Of a DNA stretch of 10,014 nucleotides, positions 6,272-10,014 are shown piece by piece. How positions within the stretch are numbered: position 1 is the first letter of the stretch; each line of letters opens with the position of its first letter. This DNA comes from Bdellovibrionales bacterium. Lineage in GTDB: Bacteria > Bdellovibrionota > Bdellovibrionia > Bdellovibrionales > UBA1609. Both the position numbers and the translations under genes were made by a program. The stretch is taken from positions 1-10,014 of the forward strand of contig JAGRAK010000049.1 in NCBI GenBank assembly GCA_020434645.1, written 5' to 3'. The notes under the pieces were generated by a model, which did not search any database, was not told where the DNA came from, and saw only the letters and a list, made by a program, of their open reading frames with translations.

Positions 6272-8890
6272 TTACGCGTGGGCGTCTTCCCAATTCACGC
6301 CCCACGCAACATTGACTTTTAGTGGCACTTTGAAGTTCACGACAGACTCCATGATCTTCTTGATATTGAGCGCCTGTTCTTCAACCTGGTCTTTGGGGCA
6401 TTCAAATACCAATTCATCGTGCACTTGCAAAAGCATAGAAATCGAACACTCTTCATACACTTTAATCATAGCGAGCTTCATAAGATCAGATGCCGCGCCC
6501 TGAATAGGAGCATTTATAGCCGCCCGCTCACCAAATTTTCTTACCATGCCACTAGAAGAGTTGAATTCATCCATATATCGCCGACGACCAAATATATTTT
6601 CAACATAACCCTGCTCTTTGGCCACGTTCACAGTCTCAAGCATGTAGTCTTTTACTTTAGAAAATTTATTGAAATAGTTCTCAATTATTGTCTTGGCCTC
6701 GTCGCGAGAGATTTCAAGAGTTTCGGCCAAACCATAAACACCCTGACCATAAGCGATTCCGAAATTCACGGCCTTAGCCATACGACGCTGCTCTGGCGTT
6801 ACTTCGTCAATTTTTATATTAAAAACTTCAGCGGCCGTAGCCGCATGGATGTCGTAATTTTTATTGAAGGCCTCATTGAGCCCTGGATCTTTTGTGATCT
6901 CAGCAAGCACCCTAAGCTCAATTTGACTGTAGTCTATAGACAATAAGTAATGCCCTTCTTTTGCCACAAAAGCTTGGCGAATAGCACGTCCTCTGTCAGT
7001 GCGAATGGGAATATTCTGCAAGTTGGGGTTTATGCTCGAAAGACGGCCTGTTTGTGTTAAGGCCTGTTGAAATCTTGTATGTAAACGCCCGTCTTCTCCT
7101 ACAAGCGCAGGCAATGCATCGACATACGTAGACTTTAATTTGGTCAATTCGCGATATGACGAAACCAATCCACAAATCGGATATTGAGGAGACAGTTTGC
7201 TGAGCACATCACTATCTGTAGAATAGCCCGTTTTTGTTTTTTTTATTGTGGGAATTTTTAACTTTTCAAATAAAATAGCGCCCAACTGCTTGGGGCTCGA
7301 TATATTAAAACTCTCTCCTGCCAAGCTGTGAATTTCTTTTTCTAGTTTTTCTATATCAACTGCAAGTACGTCACTCTGCTTTTTTAATACTGAACGATCA
7401 AGAGCAATACCGCGCACTTCCATGTCATACAAAACTGGAACCAATGGAAGCTCATACTTTTCAAGCACACTCATGCCCCGTGTTTCATCTAATTTTGCTT
7501 TTAATATAGGCTCGAGCTCAAGCTCACACTGCAAAATGTCTTCAGGACTAGCCAGCTCCGGCACGTTTCGCCCCGTATAGGTATTATATACAGTAGAGAA
7601 ATCACTGATATTGCCGGCCTTCACAACATAGGCCGCTAGCATTGTATCCCACTTGGGCGATACAACATTTGGCATTTTAGTTAAATGCCATTTTGATTTT
7701 AAATCAAAGCCCTTCCAGGCTAACATTTTAGGGCCAAGTATGGCTCCAACTTCTTCTAGGCTACCATCAACTTGTATCGCTTTATTTTTATAACCTAGAC
7801 AAAAACCACGTTCATTTTGTACCGCCCATATCTCTTCATAGGGCTCTATATTTTTTTTAAGCTCATTCAACGTCCACTGCACACGTTCATAAGCGGCAAT
7901 AGTGGGTAAGCCTTGAGTGATATTATTCTTTTCTCTACTCTGCTTTTGTTTTTTAGAGTTTTCACTTTGTGATCTGTTTTTTTCAATTTTTGGTTTACCA
8001 CCAGTAGTTGTGCTACCCGACTCTGATGAACTGGCACCATTATCATTAAATAATTTGCGAACAAACGCACCAAACTCGAGCTCCTCTAACAGGGTGGTGA
8101 GCTCTGCTTTATTAATGGGCTTCATCGTCATATCTTCAATTTGAAGTTTCAAATCAATATCGGTAACAATAGAAACGAGTTTCTTTGCAAGAAACGCAGA
8201 CTCTTTAGACTCAATTAGTTTATTTCGCGTACCGTCTGGCTTAATTTTTTCAATATTCTTGTATATATTTTCAAGTGTTTTGTATTCTGCTAACAGCTTC
8301 TGCGCGCCCTTAGGACCAACTCCACGCACACCGGGGATATTGTCACTTGTATCACCGACTATTGCTAAATAATCAACAATCTGCTCAGGCTCTACCCCCC
8401 ACTTCTCAACCACCCCGGCTCTGTCGTAGCGAACGTTTTTCATCGTATCGTATAAAGTGATTCGATCATTCACGAGTTGAGCGAAATCTTTGTCACCACT
8501 CACAATTGAGACGTCTAGATTATTTTTTGCGCCCTGAAGAGCAAGGGTTCCGATAATATCGTCGGCTTCAAATGATTTTTTATCTAGTGCAAGAATGCCT
8601 AATTTTTCAGTCAACTCACGAATATATGGCATTTGCGGCTCAAGATCGTCAGGCATCTCCGAACGATTGGCCTTATAGTCTTCGTATATTTCATTACGAA
8701 ATGAAGGATCTTTTCGGTCAAAACAGTAAACCATATAGTCTGGACGATTTTCTCTTAGCAACTTTACACTCATCGCCAAAAAACCATAAAGTGCATTGGT
8801 TGGTAGCCCAGCTGAAGTTCTAAGAGGTGGAATGGCATAAAAAGCTCGAAAGAACATCGAGCTCACGTCGACAAGATATAGTTTTTTCAT
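6272..8890 (-). CDS. polA: DNA polymerase I
   Basis: The 872-residue enzyme fills gaps and removes RNA primers in lagging-strand synthesis and excision repair. Residues 1-280 are the 5'-3' exonuclease (FEN) domain. It has acidic metal ligands D8, D58, D110/D111, D133/D135 and D180/D183 and a helix-hairpin-helix at 187-200. A Ser/Lys-rich linker (286-326) follows. Residues about 327-470 are a degenerate 3'-5' exonuclease domain. Neither the D-x-E of Exo I nor the other acidic ligands of a working proofreading site are visible, as in the Bacillus-type enzymes. Residues 471-872 are the polymerase: motif A with D653 and E658 (SIDYSQIELR), the O-helix R702, K706, F710, Y714 (RRMAKAVNFGIAYG), and motif C H824-D825-E826 (QVHDELVFE). 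All core catalytic residues are present. The start ATG lies 2 nt after the stop of the HTH gene, so translation is probably coupled. Only 16 bases separate its stop from the converging gene. Confidence 0.97.
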   Translation of the reverse strand: MKKLYLVDVSSMFFRAFYAIPPLRTSAGLPTNALYGFLAMSVKLLRENRPDYMVYCFDRKDPSFRNEIYEDYKANRSEMPDDLEPQMPYIRELTEKLGILALDKKSFEADDIIGTLALQGAKNNLDVSIVSGDKDFAQLVNDRITLYDTMKNVRYDRAGVVEKWGVEPEQIVDYLAIVGDTSDNIPGVRGVGPKGAQKLLAEYKTLENIYKNIEKIKPDGTRNKLIESKESAFLAKKLVSIVTDIDLKLQIEDMTMKPINKAELTTLLEELEFGAFVRKLFNDNGASSSESGSTTTGGKPKIEKNRSQSENSKKQKQSREKNNITQGLPTIAAYERVQWTLNELKKNIEPYEEIWAVQNERGFCLGYKNKAIQVDGSLEEVGAILGPKMLAWKGFDLKSKWHLTKMPNVVSPKWDTMLAAYVVKAGNISDFSTVYNTYTGRNVPELASPEDILQCELELEPILKAKLDETRGMSVLEKYELPLVPVLYDMEVRGIALDRSVLKKQSDVLAVDIEKLEKEIHSLAGESFNISSPKQLGAILFEKLKIPTIKKTKTGYSTDSDVLSKLSPQYPICGLVSSYRELTKLKSTYVDALPALVGEDGRLHTRFQQALTQTGRLSSINPNLQNIPIRTDRGRAIRQAFVAKEGHYLLSIDYSQIELRVLAEITKDPGLNEAFNKNYDIHAATAAEVFNIKIDEVTPEQRRMAKAVNFGIAYGQGVYGLAETLEISRDEAKTIIENYFNKFSKVKDYMLETVNVAKEQGYVENIFGRRRYMDEFNSSSGMVRKFGERAAINAPIQGAASDLMKLAMIKVYEECSISMLLQVHDELVFECPKDQVEEQALNIKKIMESVVNFKVPLKVNVAWGVNWEDAHA

Positions 8891-8892
8891 GA

Positions 8893-9177
8893 TTATCTTT
8901 TTAGATCACTCAGGTCTGTTTGGCAAATTTGTTCTAAGCCCATTTGCTTGAGCATTTTGTCCGCAACTGAATCTCTCAAAACTTGCTCACAATAAGATTC
9001 TAGATGTGACTCTAATCGAACGAACTGCAACACATCGTCAGGAGAAGGACTTTGCGAGCCCTTCTCCCAGTCAAAAATAAGGTCGATAGGACAACCAAAG
9101 TGACGAGAAAACTCTGCGGCGGACTGACCCAGTCGCAAACGTAAAGTTTTAATTTCTTCAACTGTCCAATTTTTCAC
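8893..9177 (-). CDS. Small XRE-like helix-turn-helix protein upstream of polA
   Basis: The 94-residue protein starts at GTG (9177), with AAGGA nine bases upstream. Residues about 6-40 form a HTH of the XRE/HigA-antitoxin kind: 'I-K-T-L-R-x-x-L-G-Q-S-A-A-E-F-S-R-x-F-G' followed by the recognition-helix end D-W-E-K-G (36-40). This is the 'lr..lglsq.efA..lgvs...i..WE.G' pattern. The C-terminal half (45-94) is helical, acidic and Leu-rich, possibly for dimerisation. No toxin partner is adjacent: the next gene is polA, beginning 2 nt after the TAA (TAATCATG). It is likely a DNA-binding protein that could control its own operon; this is inferred. A regulator so tightly coupled to polA is not part of the usual polA context in well-known model bacteria. 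Confidence 0.75.
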   Translation of the reverse strand: MKNWTVEEIKTLRLRLGQSAAEFSRHFGCPIDLIFDWEKGSQSPSPDDVLQFVRLESHLESYCEQVLRDSVADKMLKQMGLEQICQTDLSDLKR

Positions 9178-9216
9178 TTTAAATATTCCTTCATCTGCTC
9201 TATTTAGAACAAGATC

Positions 9217-9420
9217 TTATGGCGACACTCTCACACGATGGGCTTCAAGTCCAATTCCTGTAGTGATTGTGTCAAAATACACGGTCGCGCCCATGATAAT
9301 ATCATAAGGGGCAGCCCCTTCAACTGAAGTGTAATGAAAATACACCTCGCGTCCGTCGAAATCTTCTATGTACCCGTATCCCTTTGACTCAAAAAAGCAC
9401 TTAATGTGTCCACAAATCAT
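9217..9420 (-). CDS. Cold-shock-domain protein (atypical)
   Basis: The 67-residue product matches the length and layout of CspA-type single-strand nucleic-acid-binding proteins. The opening strand G-H-I-K-C-F-F, the RNP1-like K13-G-Y-G-Y-I18 and the RNP2-like V26-Y-F-H-Y30 are in the right order, and 'A-x-R-V-R' closes the barrel. Deviations are Cys8 where CspA-type proteins have a conserved Trp (K-W-F), Tyr for Phe in both RNP motifs, and a hydrophobic mid-loop (GAAPYDIIMGATVYF). So it is a diverged member, perhaps with altered binding. It has the strongest ribosome site in the window (see separate entry). It lies between ftsB (66-nt gap) and the HTH gene (39-nt gap), all on the same strand. 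Confidence 0.82.
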   Translation of the reverse strand: MICGHIKCFFESKGYGYIEDFDGREVYFHYTSVEGAAPYDIIMGATVYFDTITTGIGLEAHRVRVSP

Positions 9421-9429
9421 GTGAAACAG

Positions 9430-9436
9430 CCTCCTT
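9430..9436 (-). promoter_or_regulatory. Perfect Shine-Dalgarno for the cold-shock gene
   Basis: On the minus strand AAGGAGG sits nine bases before the ATG at 9420. This near-perfect anti-16S match contrasts with the weak sites of ftsB and polA in the same run. It suggests that the cold-shock protein is made in larger amounts than its neighbours. Confidence 0.75.
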
Positions 9437-9486
9437 AGTTAGTCTGGTTTATAGATTCACTTTGATAATGAAATCGGTAACTTAGA

Positions 9487-9804
9487 TCATTCTTCATCTG
9501 AAAAGACAAAAATGAGATCTCCTTCGTTTGCCAAATCAAATTTTTCTCGAGCTTCAATTTCGAGAAAGTTAGGGTCTTTGGCTTGTTTAATTTTTTCATC
9601 AAGCAATTGGGTCTCTTTACGCAATATTTTCATTCTATTATTAAGATCATGCGAGTCTCTATCGAGACGCCATAAGCGAAATAGGCTTCCATCAAGAATT
9701 AATCCGGCTGCGACCAAAGCCAAGCAGGTTACAAACACCCGAACGGGATGAAGTAGAAAGTCGTTTAGAATTTTCGCAAGACGCGCGAAAAAAGTTCGAA
9801 TCAT
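9487..9804 (-). CDS. ftsB: FtsB/DivIC-like cell division protein (septum formation initiator family)
   Basis: The 105-residue single-pass membrane protein has a short cytoplasmic N-terminus (1-20), a membrane span at about 21-37 (VRVFVTCLALVAAGLIL) and a periplasmic coiled coil at about 44-75. It ends in the family signature D77-P78-x-F-L-x-x-x-A-R-E-K-F-x-L-x-x-x-G-D-x-I-F. In the FtsQ-FtsB-FtsL divisome subcomplex this protein helps activate septal peptidoglycan synthesis. A stop codon directly precedes the ATG at 9804, so no earlier start is possible. No good ribosome site is adjacent (an AAGG lies about 17 bases upstream). It follows eno by 23 nt, the common eno-ftsB neighbourhood of proteobacteria. 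An acidic SDEE ends the protein. The name ftsB is used by context; DivIC would be the Gram-positive equivalent. Confidence 0.85.
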   Translation of the reverse strand: MIRTFFARLAKILNDFLLHPVRVFVTCLALVAAGLILDGSLFRLWRLDRDSHDLNNRMKILRKETQLLDEKIKQAKDPNFLEIEAREKFDLANEGDLIFVFSDEE

Positions 9805-9827
9805 CTAATAATAATTATCGGCCTTTT

Positions 9828-10014
9828 TTACGAAAAGGAAAAGGCTCTACGCCCCCAGAACTCGACCTTTGTCCCGAGAGATTCTTCTATTCTTAAGAGT
9901 TGATTGTATTTTGCTGTACGCTCGCCCCGGCAAAGGCTACCCGTTTTGATTTGCTCACAACCTAGACCAACGCACAGATCTGCAATCGTCACATCCTCAG
10001 TTTCACCACTGCGG
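9828..10014 (-). CDS. eno: Enolase, C-terminal fragment
   Basis: The minus-strand frame is open from the right edge to a TAA at 9828-9830 and gives 61 residues. They start RSGETEDVTIADL, followed by G-C-E-Q-I-K-T-G-S-L, E-R-T-A-K-Y-N-Q-L-L-R-I-E-E and a short tail ending F-S-F-S. This is the enolase C-terminal region. The Arg-Ser of H-R-S-G-E-T-E-D and the Lys of I-K-T-G belong to the substrate site of the glycolytic enzyme that converts 2-phosphoglycerate to phosphoenolpyruvate. The N-terminal part lies beyond the window. It is the first gene of the same-strand run into ftsB (23-nt gap), so it may be cotranscribed with the genes downstream. An inverted repeat overlaps its stop codon. Confidence 0.96.
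   Translation of the reverse strand, partial: RSGETEDVTIADLCVGLGCEQIKTGSLCRGERTAKYNQLLRIEESLGTKVEFWGRRAFSFS

Noticed and set aside
6419..6946. Open frame of 175 codons on the plus strand opposite polA
   Set aside because: It is antisense to the conserved polymerase domain. The product is rich in His, Phe and Ile without any domain pattern, as expected from the reverse complement of a conserved gene.
8893..9420. Toxin-antitoxin module formed by the HTH gene and a neighbour
   Set aside because: The flanking genes are a cold-shock-domain protein and DNA polymerase I. Neither resembles a toxin, so the antitoxin-like HTH is not evidence for a module.
9815..9822. Exact GCCGATAA on the minus strand upstream of ftsB, matching the -10 of sigma-28 (FliA) promoters
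   Set aside because: The expected -35 (TAAAGTTT, 11 bases upstream) is not there (about half the positions match), and the start site would fall within a few bases of the ATG. An 8-mer match in 10 kb on two strands is not improbable.

Overview
The window reads as chromosomal DNA from a Gram-negative, moderately AT-rich bacterium. The best guess is a member of the Bdellovibrionota (Bdellovibrio-like) or a related deltaproteobacterial-type lineage. This is an inference from several things together: a sigma-54 activator with a Fis-type HTH, a FliL-like protein, two lipoproteins with clear lipoboxes, two different secreted L,D-transpeptidase-like proteins side by side, and the order eno-ftsB-csp-HTH-polA. 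No rRNA or marker gene in the window settles the placement. I see no tRNA, rRNA, CRISPR array, insertion sequence, integrase or phage gene.

Layout. Positions 1-348 (+) are the C-terminal end of a sigma-54-dependent regulator. It converges on a FliL-like membrane protein (353-1327, -). A hairpin plus T-tract that looks like the terminator of the fliL-like gene lies inside the coding end of the regulator. Divergent from the fliL-like gene is an outer-membrane-type lipoprotein with a BamE/SmpA-like C-terminus (1396-2040, +). It converges, with the two stop codons overlapping in one TTAA, on an SH3b plus YkuD L,D-transpeptidase lipoprotein (2037-3443, -). A 180-bp divergent intergenic region separates this from a second secreted YkuD-like protein with an altered catalytic motif (3624-4913, +). 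Two small secreted proteins of unknown function follow, transcribed divergently from each other (4876-5466, -; 5572-6255, +).

The right third is a compact minus-strand housekeeping run, in transcription order: enolase (C-terminal end only, 10014-9828), an FtsB/DivIC-like divisome protein (9804-9487), a cold-shock-domain protein (9420-9217), a small HTH protein with a GTG start (9177-8893) and DNA polymerase I (8890-6272). Gaps are 23, 66, 39 and 2 nt, so this is probably one operon or two overlapping transcription units, with translational coupling between the HTH gene and polA.

How the genes fit together. The left two thirds are dominated by envelope-targeted proteins: membrane protein, lipoproteins, two peptidoglycan cross-link enzymes and two secreted orphans. 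The right third joins central metabolism, division and DNA repair/replication. No wholly new system is evident. The points most worth a second look are the divergent pair of unlike L,D-transpeptidase proteins, the FliL-like protein with a long cytoplasmic extension, the secreted orphan pair and the HTH gene fused tightly to polA.
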